Positions 8,175 to 16,487 are shown, counted from the stretch's first letter. The stretch is 55,371 nucleotides of DNA from Candidatus Halobonum tyrrellensis G22 (GCF_000495475.1 NZ_ASGZ01000059.1:1-55371); one strand, 5' to 3'. Notes: generated from the sequence alone by a model not told the origin. Translations and numbers: made by a program.

Positions 8175-8196
8175 ATTTCAACAGAGCCGTTCATGC
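8175..8196. repeat. right end of mobile element: terminal inverted repeat plus 8-bp target duplication
   Basis: The right inverted repeat is 8175-8188 (GGCTCTGTTGAAAT on the minus strand, one mismatch to the left end). GTTCATGC (8189-8196) repeats the left flank exactly. Host-like GC-rich sequence resumes immediately after. Confidence 0.85.
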
Positions 8197-8308
8197 CAAA
8201 ATGCCGCGAGCGGGACGGCAGAGCCGTCTCGCTCGCGGTGGGAGGCGTAGTGGTACCGGACCGATTAGCTATCGACGTGTGGCGTATCCCGGTCGTTCGA
8301 TACTACCG

Positions 8309-8533
8309 TCAGCCGGCGCGTCGGATCGGGTGGCCGTCGGGCGTCGCGTCGGAGGCGACGGCGAGGGCGGCGACGCCGAACGCACCGCCGACCACGAGTC
8401 CGAACATCATCCCGAACGCGTCGGCGTCGAGGAGGAACGGCGCGACGACGGCGACGACTGCGAGCGCCGCGAGCGGGAGCGCCCACAGTTTCGACCCGCC
8501 CGCGACGGCCTTCCGGGCGCTGGCTTCGTCCAC
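8309..8533 (-). CDS. small two-segment membrane protein, function unknown
   Basis: The 74-residue protein starts at GTG and has two hydrophobic stretches, LWALPLAALAVVAVVAPFLL and FGMMFGLVVGGAFGVAALAV (about residues 16-35 and 40-59). It ends in a short basic tail. Composition and position suit a real small haloarchaeal membrane protein. It lies just right of the mobile element and is divergent from the Rieske gene. No family is recognised, and the GTG start is tentative. Confidence 0.55.
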   Translation of the reverse strand: MDEASARKAVAGGSKLWALPLAALAVVAVVAPFLLDADAFGMMFGLVVGGAFGVAALAVASDATPDGHPIRRAG

Positions 8534-8649
8534 TCCCGTATCTCCGAGTTCGCTCCCCGCGCGCGTAAGTGTCCGCGAGACGATGTTATCTGCGTTACAG
8601 AAACGGCGTTCCGAGAACGTTCTTCATCGTGCGTGATGATCACTCGCGC

Positions 8650-10440
8650 ATGGCATCCGAACCCGAATCGGACGCGTTCCACGAGGCGGTCCCGCTCGCG
8701 GAGTTGGAGGCGGAGGGACGGGCGCTCGTCGCCGTCGAGGGCGTCCCCGTCGCACTGTTCCACCACGAGGGGGAAATACGCGCGGTCAACAACCGCTGTC
8801 CCCACATGGGGTTCCCGCTGACGGAGGGGAGCGTCGACGAGGGCGTGCTCACCTGTCACTGGCACCACGCGCGGTTCGAACTCTCCTGTGGGGACACGTT
8901 CGACCCGTGGGCCGACGACGTCGACACCTACCCGACGGAGGTGCGCGAGGGGGTCGTCCACGTGAACCCCACGCCGCGGCGGTCGGACCCGCCGGCGGTC
9001 CACTGGCGGGAGCGACTCGACGACGGGTTGGAGCAGAACCTCCGGCTCGTCCTCGCCAAGAGCGCCGTCGCGCTCCAAGACGTGGGCGTCGACCCCGCGG
9101 AGACGGTGGAGACGGGCGTCCTCTTCGGGACGCGCTACCGCGAGGGCGGGTGGAGCTCCGGGCTGACCATCCTCGTCGCGCTGGCGAACCGGCTGGACGA
9201 CCTGGACGACGAGGACAGAAAGCGCGCGCTGTATCAGGGGCTGACCGAGGTGACGAGCGACTGCGCCGACCAGCCGCCGAAGTTCGACCAGGAGGAGTTC
9301 GCCGCACGCGACGTGCCGTTCGAGCGGCTCGAATCGTGGTTCCGCGAGAACGTCGAGGTGCGCGACGCCGACGGCGCCGAGCGGACGCTCCGCACCGCCG
9401 TCGCGGCGGGCGCGACGCCCGAACAGCTCACGGGGATGCTGGTGGCGGCGGCGACCGACCACCGGTATCTCGATACGGGCCACACGTTCGACTACGTGAA
9501 CAAGGCGACCGAGGCGCTCGACCTGATCGGGTGGGACCACGAGGCCGCCGCCGACGTGCTCGCGTCGCTCGTCCGCGGGCTGGCGTCGGCCGACCGCGCG
9601 GAGGAGCGCTCGTCGTGGCGCCAGCCGGTCGACCTCGCGGCGATGTGCGACGAGACGTTCGACCGCCTCGACGACCTAGTCGCCGAAGGCGAGGGGAAGG
9701 AGTGGAAGCGGCCCGACGGGTTCACCGACCGCCTCCACGCGGCGGACCCCGAGGAGGTGTTCGACGCGCTCGAAGGCGCCATCGAGGACGGCGCGACCGT
9801 CGAGCAACTCGCGCGCGCGGTGGCGTACGCCGCCGGTCGGCGGGTCGCGCTGTTCGCCACCAACAACGAGTTCTCCGACTGGAACACGGTCCACCACACG
9901 TTCACGTTCGCGAACGCGGTCCACCGCGCGGCCCAGCGGACCGAGACGACCGAGCTCTACCGCGGCGTGTTCGACGCCGCGGTCAACGTCTACCTCGACC
10001 GCTTTCTCAACACGCCGCCCGCGCCCGAGCCGTCGCCCGACCCGGACGCCGACCCCGACGAGGAGTTGGAGGGACTCCTCACCTGCTTCGAGACCCAGGG
10101 ACGGGTCAACCGCGCGGGCGCACACGCGGCCCACTACCTCGACGGCGGGGGCGACCCCGAGCGACTGAAGGCGGAGTTGGGGAGCGCGCTGGTGCGCGAG
10201 GACACCGGGTTCCACACGTTCCAGGCGTACGAGGCGGCGTGTCGGCAGTTCGACCTCCGCGAGGACGCCGCCGAGCGCCGGGACCTGCTGGTCGCCGCCG
10301 CGCGCTACCTGTCGGCGCACTACCCCACCCGGCGCGAACGCGAGGGGACGTTCTCCATCGCCGCGCGCCTGCTCGACGGCGAGCGGGTCCACGGCGCCGA
10401 CGCCGGGAGCGACGCCGAGGTGGCGACCGGCGACGACTGA
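8650..10440 (+). CDS. Rieske [2Fe-2S] protein with a large helical C-terminal domain
   Basis: The 596-residue protein is a fusion. Residues about 10-110 form a Rieske domain with both cluster motifs intact: CPHMG (Cys50, His52) and CHWHH (Cys69, His72). Residues about 125-585 form a long helical domain rich in His and acidic residues, including GHTFDYVNKATEALDLIGWD and NEFSDWNTVHHTFTFANAV. Similar Rieske-plus-helical proteins occur in actinobacteria, to my recollection, but I know no assigned reaction. It has no membrane anchor and is probably a soluble redox enzyme. ATG 8650 gives a clean start; an upstream in-frame start (8569) adds 27 basic residues and is unlikely. Confidence 0.85.
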   Translation: MASEPESDAFHEAVPLAELEAEGRALVAVEGVPVALFHHEGEIRAVNNRCPHMGFPLTEGSVDEGVLTCHWHHARFELSCGDTFDPWADDVDTYPTEVREGVVHVNPTPRRSDPPAVHWRERLDDGLEQNLRLVLAKSAVALQDVGVDPAETVETGVLFGTRYREGGWSSGLTILVALANRLDDLDDEDRKRALYQGLTEVTSDCADQPPKFDQEEFAARDVPFERLESWFRENVEVRDADGAERTLRTAVAAGATPEQLTGMLVAAATDHRYLDTGHTFDYVNKATEALDLIGWDHEAAADVLASLVRGLASADRAEERSSWRQPVDLAAMCDETFDRLDDLVAEGEGKEWKRPDGFTDRLHAADPEEVFDALEGAIEDGATVEQLARAVAYAAGRRVALFATNNEFSDWNTVHHTFTFANAVHRAAQRTETTELYRGVFDAAVNVYLDRFLNTPPAPEPSPDPDADPDEELEGLLTCFETQGRVNRAGAHAAHYLDGGGDPERLKAELGSALVREDTGFHTFQAYEAACRQFDLREDAAERRDLLVAAARYLSAHYPTRREREGTFSIAARLLDGERVHGADAGSDAEVATGDD

Positions 10441-10533
10441 GCCGCCCGCGGGCCGGGTTCGCCACTCTCGCCGGGCCGACGACGGTCGGAGCGGACCGAA
10501 GCCGTCTTGGTTCCACCTGAACACCCACGGAAC

Positions 10534-11130
10534 ATGAGCACGGACGACGCCGGCGCGGGCGCCGACGCCGCGGGGGAGACGGGCGGCGAGCCCGCACACG
10601 AGAACGCGCTCCAGGACGTGATCGCGGTCGACGCCGACGACAACCCCGAGGGGACGGTCAACCGCCTCGACGCGCACACGGGCGAGGGGGTCCGCCACCG
10701 GGCGTTCACCTGTCTCGTGTTCGGGCCGGAGGGGCGGCTCCTCTTGGGCCAGCGCGCGCCGACCAAGCGGCTGTGGGCGACCTACTGGGACGGGACGGTC
10801 GCCTCCCACCCGGTCGAGGGACAGACCCAAAAGCAGGCCACCAGACAGCGGCTGGAGGAGGAGTTGGGGATCGCGCCCGACCAGTACGACGACCTCCGGG
10901 TGACGGACAAGTTCGAGTACCGGCGCTACTTCGAGAACGCGGGGCTCGAACACGAGGTGTGTTCGGTGCTGAAGGTGACGCTTGACGACGCGTCGCTCGA
11001 CCCCGACGAGGCGGAGATCGGCGGGCTGCTGTGGGCTGAGTACGACCACCTCCACGACCACCCCGAGTGGTACCGCCAGCTCAGGCTCTGTCCGTGGTTC
11101 GAGATCGCGATGCGTCGCGACTTCGACTGA
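10534..11130 (+). CDS. idi: isopentenyl-diphosphate delta-isomerase type I-like Nudix protein
   Basis: The 198-residue protein aligns by eye with type I IDI, which interconverts IPP and DMAPP for isoprenoid (archaeal lipid, carotenoid) synthesis. Visible features are an RHRAFTCLVFGPEGRLLLGQ strand (residues 54-73), a Nudix-like EGQTQKQATRQRLEEELG (95-112) and EHEVC with Glu139 and Glu141 matching the metal/acid pair. The position of the catalytic cysteine (VCGHP in E. coli) is VASHP here, so Ala90 replaces Cys. Activity is therefore uncertain. ATG 10534 is chosen because the family N-terminus starts there. Confidence 0.85.
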   Translation: MSTDDAGAGADAAGETGGEPAHENALQDVIAVDADDNPEGTVNRLDAHTGEGVRHRAFTCLVFGPEGRLLLGQRAPTKRLWATYWDGTVASHPVEGQTQKQATRQRLEEELGIAPDQYDDLRVTDKFEYRRYFENAGLEHEVCSVLKVTLDDASLDPDEAEIGGLLWAEYDHLHDHPEWYRQLRLCPWFEIAMRRDFD

Positions 11131-11198
11131 CCCGACGCTGCCGGTCGCTCGCCGGACCGAAACGCAACGCCGTTGTCGGTCGCCCGCCAAGCGCGGGC

Positions 11199-11927
11199 GT
11201 GCCCGACTCAGACCCCGGGACCGACGACACCCCCGACCCCGAACTGTACGACGACCTCAACGGCCAGGTCGCACTCGTCACCGGCGCGAACCGCGGGATC
11301 GGCCGCGAGATCGCGCGCGGCCTCGACGCCCGCGGCGCGACGGTGTTCGCGGGCGTCCGCAGCGTGACCCACGACGTGCCCGACGCGTGGCGGAAACTCA
11401 CCCTCGACGTCTCACAGGAGGGCGACGTCCAGAGTGCGATCAACGAGATCGGCGACGAGGCGGGGCGGCTCGACGTCCTCGTGAACAACGCGGGCGTCGC
11501 CTACTCCGAGGGTCCGATCGACGAGGAGCGGACCGCCCACCTCGACCGGACCATCTCCGTGAACCTCCGCGGGCCGATGCTGTTGTGTAAGTACGCGCTC
11601 CCGCCACTGCTCCGGACGGAAACGCCGCGTATCGTCAACGTCTCGTCGGGGATGGGCGCGCTCTCGGAGCCGCAGTCGGGCGGGTCGCCCTCCTACCGAG
11701 TCACGAAGACCGGACTCAACGGTCTCACGAAGTACCTCCACGGCGAGTACGGCGACGAGGGACTGCTCGCCAACTCCGTCTGCCCGGGCTGGACTCGGAC
11801 CGACATGGGCGGCGAGGAGGCGGACCGCTCGCCGGAGGAGGGTGCGGAGACCCCGCTGTGGCTCGCACGGTTCCGTTCGGGTCCGGGCGGGCGGGTCTGG
11901 CGCGACAGGGAGCCCATCGACTGGTAG
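11199..11927 (+). CDS. short-chain dehydrogenase/reductase
   Basis: The 242-residue classical SDR has the cofactor motif TGANRGIG (residues 28-35), NNAG (96-99), catalytic Ser near 149-150 and YRVTK (Tyr166, Lys170). The PGWTRTDMGG loop is typical of carbonyl reductases. It probably reduces a carbonyl with NADPH; the substrate is unknown. The GTG at 11199 is preferred because the conserved start VPDSDPGTDD follows it. A longer reading from further upstream gives basic, non-halophilic residues. Confidence 0.9.
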   Translation: MPDSDPGTDDTPDPELYDDLNGQVALVTGANRGIGREIARGLDARGATVFAGVRSVTHDVPDAWRKLTLDVSQEGDVQSAINEIGDEAGRLDVLVNNAGVAYSEGPIDEERTAHLDRTISVNLRGPMLLCKYALPPLLRTETPRIVNVSSGMGALSEPQSGGSPSYRVTKTGLNGLTKYLHGEYGDEGLLANSVCPGWTRTDMGGEEADRSPEEGAETPLWLARFRSGPGGRVWRDREPIDW

Positions 11928-12159
11928 CACCCGCACTTGGTTGGGCATCGCAGGGGTCGAACGCGAGGGGGCTTCGGCGGTCGTCTCGGGGACGACCCCC
12001 GCGGTCGGTCACGATACGCGAGACGGCTCGGACGACACGCCAGTGCCGACGTTCCCGTACGACTTGCCCTCCCGTGAGGAACCGCTCTACCGCTTCCTCC
12101 TCTCCCGTCCGCGTCGCCGCGACCCGCACGGTTTAGCCCGCGGTCGTTCGTGTTCGGGT

Positions 12160-13224
12160 ATGGACATCGCGCCGTTCGAACTCGAACGCTGGTTCGCCGA
12201 ACACGAACACGAGGCCGACATCATGCTCGCGGAGTCGGGCATCCGCTCGATCTCCGCCGACCGGTTCGACCTCGACCCGGGCAAACTCGGCTACGTCATC
12301 CCGACGAACGGCGACCCCGAACTGCGCGCCGCGGTGGGCGAGCGGTACGACCGCCCGGCCGACGAGGTGCTGTTCACCTGTGGCACACAGGAGGCGAACT
12401 TCCTCGCGTTCCTCGCGCTGATGAACTCGGAGGCGGGGAGCGAGGCTGTCGTGGTCACGCCCACCTACCAGTCGCTCCACGCGGTGCCGGAGGCGTTCGG
12501 GTCGGTAACCCGCGTCGGACTGGAGCCGCCGGGGTGGGAACTCGACCCCGACGCCGTGCGGGCGGCGGTCACCGACGATACCGCCGTGGTCGTGCTCAAC
12601 AACCCGAACAACCCGACCGGGCGGTACCACCCCGAGTCGGTCGTGCGCGACCTCTACGACGTCGCCGCCGACCACGGCGCGTACCTGCTGTGTGACGAGG
12701 TGTACCGCCTGCTCGCCGACGACCCGCTACCGCCGGTCGCGTCGTTCGGCGAGTACGGTCTCTCGACGGCGAGTCTGACGAAGGCGTACGGGCTGGCGGG
12801 CACCCGGTTCGGCTGGCTGGTCGGCGACGAGGACGTGGTCGAGGCGGCGTGGAACTGGAAGGACTACACCACCATCTCGCCGTCGCTGTTCGGCCAACAC
12901 GTCGCGAGACAGGCGCTCGGCGACCACGAGGACGCGATACTGGAGGAGAACCGCGAACTCGCGCGCGACCACCGCGACCGGGTGGCCGAGTGGGTCGACA
13001 GCCACGGTCTCGACTGGCACGACCCGGTGGGCGTCAACGCGTTCGTCACCGTCCCCGAGGGGTTCGACGGGTCGCGCGAGTTCTGTCGGACCGTCGTTGA
13101 GGAGGCGTCGGTCGTGCTCGCGCCCGGCGCGGCGTTCGGCCACGACGACTACTTCCGGTTGGGGTTCGGCCACGAGACGGCCGACCTCGAGGAGGGACTC
13201 GCGCGCGTCGGCGACCTGCTGTAG
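12160..13224 (+). CDS. PLP-dependent aminotransferase (class I/II fold)
   Basis: The 354-residue protein has fold-type I aminotransferase motifs: a GTQEANFLAF phosphate-binding segment near 75, NNPNNPTGRYHP (147-158), CDEVYR with the PLP-ring Asp179, SLTKAYGLAGTRFGW with PLP Lys208, and a C-terminal RLGFGHE arginine for the substrate carboxylate. It is shorter than AspC (about 400 residues). The amino donor cannot be assigned. The TATA-like TTTAGC at 12132 lies 28 bases before the ATG, suggesting a leaderless transcript. The 230 bases between the SDR and this gene hold only this promoter. Confidence 0.92.
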   Translation: MDIAPFELERWFAEHEHEADIMLAESGIRSISADRFDLDPGKLGYVIPTNGDPELRAAVGERYDRPADEVLFTCGTQEANFLAFLALMNSEAGSEAVVVTPTYQSLHAVPEAFGSVTRVGLEPPGWELDPDAVRAAVTDDTAVVVLNNPNNPTGRYHPESVVRDLYDVAADHGAYLLCDEVYRLLADDPLPPVASFGEYGLSTASLTKAYGLAGTRFGWLVGDEDVVEAAWNWKDYTTISPSLFGQHVARQALGDHEDAILEENRELARDHRDRVAEWVDSHGLDWHDPVGVNAFVTVPEGFDGSREFCRTVVEEASVVLAPGAAFGHDDYFRLGFGHETADLEEGLARVGDLL

Positions 13225-13285
13225 TCCGGTTCGACCCGTTTTGTCTCGTTCCGTCGCGGCTTGGTCCCCCTCGCCGCGACCCGCC

Positions 13286-13597
13286 TTACAGCGGGAGGAG
13301 GTCGCGGAACTCGCGCACCTCGTCGTCCATCACGCCGTAGGCGGTGACGCGCCGGCCGTTGTGCGAAAACTGGGTGTACCGTCGCGACATGACGCCGACC
13401 ACGCGCTCGACCGGGATCGAGACGTAGTCGTACCCCTCGGTGCCGGTCTGGTCGAAGCCGATGACCCACTCCCAGTCTTCGATGACGAACGCGGCGTCGA
13501 GCGAGACGGGGTCGCCGTCCTCGTAGTACACCTTCGCGACCGTCTCCGCGTCGGTTTCGTCCACCTCGCCGACGGTTCCCGTCTCGTGGTCGTCCAT
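13286..13597 (-). CDS. small conserved haloarchaeal protein, function unknown
   Basis: The 103-residue acidic protein has a beta-rich core (SLDAAFVIEDWEWVIGFDQ, EGYDYVSIPVERVVGVMSRR) and ends EFRDLLPL. No membrane segment or catalytic motif is visible. It is convergent with the aminotransferase and divergent from eIF5A. I do not recognise the family. The ATG start and halophile-type composition make it a confident gene. Confidence 0.75.
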   Translation of the reverse strand: MDDHETGTVGEVDETDAETVAKVYYEDGDPVSLDAAFVIEDWEWVIGFDQTGTEGYDYVSIPVERVVGVMSRRYTQFSHNGRRVTAYGVMDDEVREFRDLLPL

Positions 13598-13793
13598 GCC
13601 CCGAGGAGGTCGCCTCGGATATTAATCACGTCGTGAGCCGTGTTCGCGCGCTGTGGGCCGGCGGTCGGCGGCCGGTCCGTCACCGACCCGGTTCGACGGG
13701 TACGGCGGCTCACGCGCGCGCGGACCGCCGCGTTCGCGCGCTCGGCTGGGCGCTATCAAACCGTTTATACCGCGCCGACGGGAAGCGGCGGGT

Positions 13794-14168
13794 ATGCCGC
13801 GAGAGCAGAAGCAGGTCCGCGAACTCCAGGAGGGGAGCTACGTGATGATGGACGACTCGCCCTGCCAGATCAACGGGTACAGCACGGCGAAGCCCGGTAA
13901 ACACGGCAGCGCGAAGGCGCGCGTCGAGGGGAAGGGCGTGTTCGACGAGAAGAAGCGGTCGTTCTCCCAGCCCGTCGACGCGAAGGTGTGGGTGCCGATC
14001 ATCCGGCGCAAGCAGGGACAGGTCGTCTCCGTCTCGGGCAACGACGCGCAGGTGATGGATCTGGACACCTACGAGACGTTCACGATGCGGATCCCCGAGA
14101 GCGAGGAGTTCGAACCCGACGAGGACATCGAGTACCTCGAGTACGAGGGTCAGCGGAAGGTCGTCTGA
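13794..14168 (+). CDS. eif5A: translation initiation factor 5A (hypusine-containing aIF5A)
   Basis: The 124-residue protein has an SH3-like N-domain with the hypusine loop [12 protein letters not shown] and Lys36 as the modification site. A C-terminal OB-fold domain ([33 protein letters not shown]) follows. It promotes peptide-bond formation at proline-rich stalls. The TATA-like TTTATA near 13763 lies about 30 bases before ATG 13794, so it is probably leaderless. The agmatinase-like gene follows after 7 bases, a tight pairing. Confidence 0.97.
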   Translation: MPREQKQVRELQEGSYVMMDDSPCQINGYSTAKPGKHGSAKARVEGKGVFDEKKRSFSQPVDAKVWVPIIRRKQGQVVSVSGNDAQVMDLDTYETFTMRIPESEEFEPDEDIEYLEYEGQRKVV

Positions 14169-14175
14169 GGCGGCC

Positions 14176-15054
14176 GTGACGTTCCCGTTCCCGGGCGCAC
14201 GCGCCGGCCGCGACGCGACCGACGACCCCGACGACGCGGCCGGGGGGGACGCGTACACGCTCGTCGGCGCGCCGCTCGACGCCTCGACGAGTTTCCAGCC
14301 GGGCGCGCGGTTCGGTCCCGACCTGGTCCGGCGGTTCGCCGGCGCGTACGACGACTACGACCGCCGCACCGACTCGCAGTTCTCCGCGGCGGGGGTCCGC
14401 GACGCCGGCGACGTCCGCGCGTGGGACGCCGCCGCCGACTACCTCGACCACCTGACCGCGGAACTCCGGGCGGCCGTCATCGACGGGACGGTCCCGCTCG
14501 TCGTCGGCGGCGAACACACGGTGTCGTGGGCGGGCGTCCGCGCGACCGACCCCGACGTACTCGTGGTCGTCGACGCCCACCTCGACCTCCGCGACGCGTA
14601 CGACGGCAACCCGCTGAGCCACGCGTGTGTCACCCGGCGCGCGCTCGACGGACTCGACGACGGCGACTACCCGACCGTCGACGACGTCGTCGTCGTCGGC
14701 GCGCGCACCGGGTCGCGCGCCGAGTGGGAGCGCGCCGACCGCGCCGACGTGACGGTCGTCCCGCCGGAGGCGGCGGCCGACTGGACGGCCGGGTTCGGCG
14801 ACCGCGACGTCTACCTCTCGGTCGACATCGACGGCGTCGACCCGGGGTTCGCCCCCGGCACGGGGACGATGGAGCCGTTCGGTCTCTCGCCGCGGGAGGC
14901 CCGCGACGTCGTCCGCGCGGTCGCACCCGCCTGTGTCGGCTTCGACGCCGTCGAGGTGAACGACCGCGACGACGGCCAGACCGCCGCGCTCGCGGCCAAA
15001 CTCCTCCGCGAGTTCGTCCGCTCGCACTCGGCCGCGGACGCGGGCGCCGAGTGA
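14176..15054 (+). CDS. speB: agmatinase-like ureohydrolase
   Basis: The 292-residue member of the arginase/agmatinase family has manganese ligands in GGEHTVSW (His114), DAHLDL (Asp133, His135, Asp137) and SVDIDGVDPGFAPGTGT (Asp217, Asp219). Departures from usual agmatinase include LSHAC where HG normally follows the second motif, and PFG in place of the usual PGG after the last motif. The GTG start is 7 bases after the eIF5A stop. From memory, work in Haloferax linked an agmatinase-like gene beside eIF5A to agmatine-based (deoxy)hypusine formation. The operon here agrees with that, but the substrate is inferred. Confidence 0.87.
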   Translation: MTFPFPGARAGRDATDDPDDAAGGDAYTLVGAPLDASTSFQPGARFGPDLVRRFAGAYDDYDRRTDSQFSAAGVRDAGDVRAWDAAADYLDHLTAELRAAVIDGTVPLVVGGEHTVSWAGVRATDPDVLVVVDAHLDLRDAYDGNPLSHACVTRRALDGLDDGDYPTVDDVVVVGARTGSRAEWERADRADVTVVPPEAAADWTAGFGDRDVYLSVDIDGVDPGFAPGTGTMEPFGLSPREARDVVRAVAPACVGFDAVEVNDRDDGQTAALAAKLLREFVRSHSAADAGAE

Positions 15055-15154
15055 CGCGCCGTCGCACACTCTCCTCTCGTTCGGACCTGCTTCTCGCCGG
15101 TCCGCCGGCCCGCCGGTACGAACCTACAAACCCCGCGCGCCCCCATCGCCGCCG

Positions 15155-15934
15155 ATGGCGATACAGCTCTCGGAGTTCGTCGACCGACTCGACGCGGAAC
15201 TCGACACCGACGCGTACGCCGACCTCGACGCGAGCGCGAACGGCCTCCAGGTCGGGCCGAGCGACGGGGATACGGAGGTCCAGCGGGTGGCGCTCGCGGT
15301 GGACGCGGTCGGCGCCACCGCGGAGGCGGCGGTCGACCGCGACGCGGACGTGCTGCTCACCCACCACGGCGTCGTCTGGGGCGGACTCGACCGCCTGACC
15401 GGCCGGGCGTACGACCGTATCGCGCCGCTCGTCCGGAACGACGTCGCGCTGTACGTCTCGCACCTCCCGCTCGACGGCCACCAGCGACTGGGCAACGCGG
15501 CGGGCGTCGCGGACCTGCTGGGTCTCGAATCCCGCGAGCCGTTCGGCGAACTCGGTCCCGAGTGGGTGGGCCAGCGCGGGGTCGCACCCGACCCGTACAC
15601 GGGCGAGGAACTCGCCGAGACGCTGCAGGCGTCCCTCGACCACGGCGGCGAGGGCGTCCGCCTGCTCGACTTCGGTCCCGACCGCATCGAGGATATCGCC
15701 GTGCTCACCGGCAGCGGGAGCGACTGGCTCGACGAGGCGGCCGCCGCGGGCGTCGACGCGTTCGTCACCGGCGAGCCGAAAGGGAAACTCTACCACGAGG
15801 CGCGCGAGGCCGGCGTCTCCGTGGTGCTCGGCGGCCACTACGCCACGGAGACGTTCGGGGTCGAGAGCCTGGGGTCGCTCGTCTCCGAGTGGGGCGTCGA
15901 GACGACGTACGTCGACCACCCGACCGGTATCTGA
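15155..15934 (+). CDS. Nif3-like dinuclear metal-centre protein
   Basis: The 259-residue protein matches the Nif3/DUF34 family. It has an N-terminal NGLQVGPS segment, DVLLTHHGVVWGGLDR with metal ligands His70 and His71, SHLPLDGH near 105, and a C-terminal FVTGEPKGKLYHEA plus VLGGHYATE metal motif. Members form toroidal hexamers with two metals per subunit. Cellular function is not established; GTP-cyclohydrolase-type-I-type-2 annotations exist but are doubtful. The start ATG follows host-like spacing after speB (100 bases). Confidence 0.92.
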   Translation: MAIQLSEFVDRLDAELDTDAYADLDASANGLQVGPSDGDTEVQRVALAVDAVGATAEAAVDRDADVLLTHHGVVWGGLDRLTGRAYDRIAPLVRNDVALYVSHLPLDGHQRLGNAAGVADLLGLESREPFGELGPEWVGQRGVAPDPYTGEELAETLQASLDHGGEGVRLLDFGPDRIEDIAVLTGSGSDWLDEAAAAGVDAFVTGEPKGKLYHEAREAGVSVVLGGHYATETFGVESLGSLVSEWGVETTYVDHPTGI

Positions 15935-16073
15935 GTCGGCCCGGTCGGGCGAGGACGCTCGGCGCGGCGAGCGTCGAGACGGTCGGCGAGGACGGACCCC
16001 CGTCTCGCGGGGGGCGGTCGGGAGAAGTCGCCCCCGAACGGGCGGCGCGCGGAGAGTCCCCGACGGGCGCGCC

Positions 16074-16117
16074 GTGGCCGGACGGTGGGCGTGCCGTGGC
16101 CGGACGGCGGGCGTGCC
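16074..16117 (+). repeat. 22-bp tandem duplication, intergenic
   Basis: Two adjacent 22-base units begin GTGGCCGGACGG and end GGCGTGCC, with one T/C difference (16074-16095 and 16096-16117). They lie in the non-coding stretch after the Nif3-like gene. Confidence 0.8.
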
Positions 16118-16174
16118 GCCGCGGTCGTCGTGCGGTGCGTGTCGGTTCGGCTGGGTAGTCGACTGGTAGCCGGG

Positions 16175-16282
16175 TTACCCGGTGAGACCCTCGTCCCGTA
16201 CGTGCTGTCGAAGCTCCGTTGCCGAATCGAATCCCCTGCCACAGGAGTGGCAGAAGTATCGGTCTGACCCGGTGAGGCTCAT
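16175..16282 (-). CDS. 35-residue zinc-finger-like microprotein
   Basis: A minus-strand ORF of 35 codons reads MSLTGSDRYFCHSCGRGF then DSATELRQHVRDEGLTG. Cys11 and Cys14 (CHSC), an aromatic residue at 18, Leu24 and His27 follow C2H2 finger spacing (C-x2-C-x12-H), but no second His/Cys follows at the expected place. Haloarchaea have many such micro zinc fingers. Its AT-richer, non-host-repeat composition and in-frame motif argue for a real gene. It may also be the remnant of a longer one. It occupies part of the 550-base gap between 15934 and 16488. Confidence 0.45.
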   Translation of the reverse strand: MSLTGSDRYFCHSCGRGFDSATELRQHVRDEGLTG

Positions 16283-16487
16283 GAGTCGAGATACCATAGG
16301 TCAGTACCTCTCTTGAATGTGCGGGCTCGCGCAACTTTTTACCGACTCGCGAGTAGGTGGCCCCCGCCGGGCGCGAGTCGGGGGTGCGGCGCTCGCCTCC
16401 TCCGGCTCTCGTGTTCGCCGGCGCTCGCGTCCGTCGGGACGATCCGACGACTGCAAGCTCTTTGGTCCCTGGCGCGTACCCCCGGCC

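Larger units (their letters stand above)
6113..8188 (+). mobile_element. IS5-type (ISH1-like) element carrying a passenger gene between duplicated IS 3' ends
   Basis: The 2,076-bp element is bounded by 14-bp inverted ends (13/14) and a perfect 8-bp target duplication. In order it holds the left end, a decayed transposase (6165-6984), a minus-strand membrane-protein gene (7006-7854), a second partial copy of the transposase 3' end (8026-8122) and the right end. Base composition inside is clearly less GC-rich than the flanks, and the change coincides with the ends. Because one pair of ends and one target duplication enclose everything, the passenger appears to have moved with the element. Confidence 0.8.

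Noticed and set aside
9676-11190. Long minus-strand frame (about 500 codons) across the Rieske and IDI genes
   Set aside because: It overlaps two strongly supported plus-strand genes and shows no domain; a high-GC mirror of real codons.
14080-15069. Long minus-strand reading frame opposite the agmatinase-like gene
   Set aside because: The real gene has motifs on the plus strand. The opposite frame is Arg/Val/Gly-rich with no motif, a common effect of high GC.
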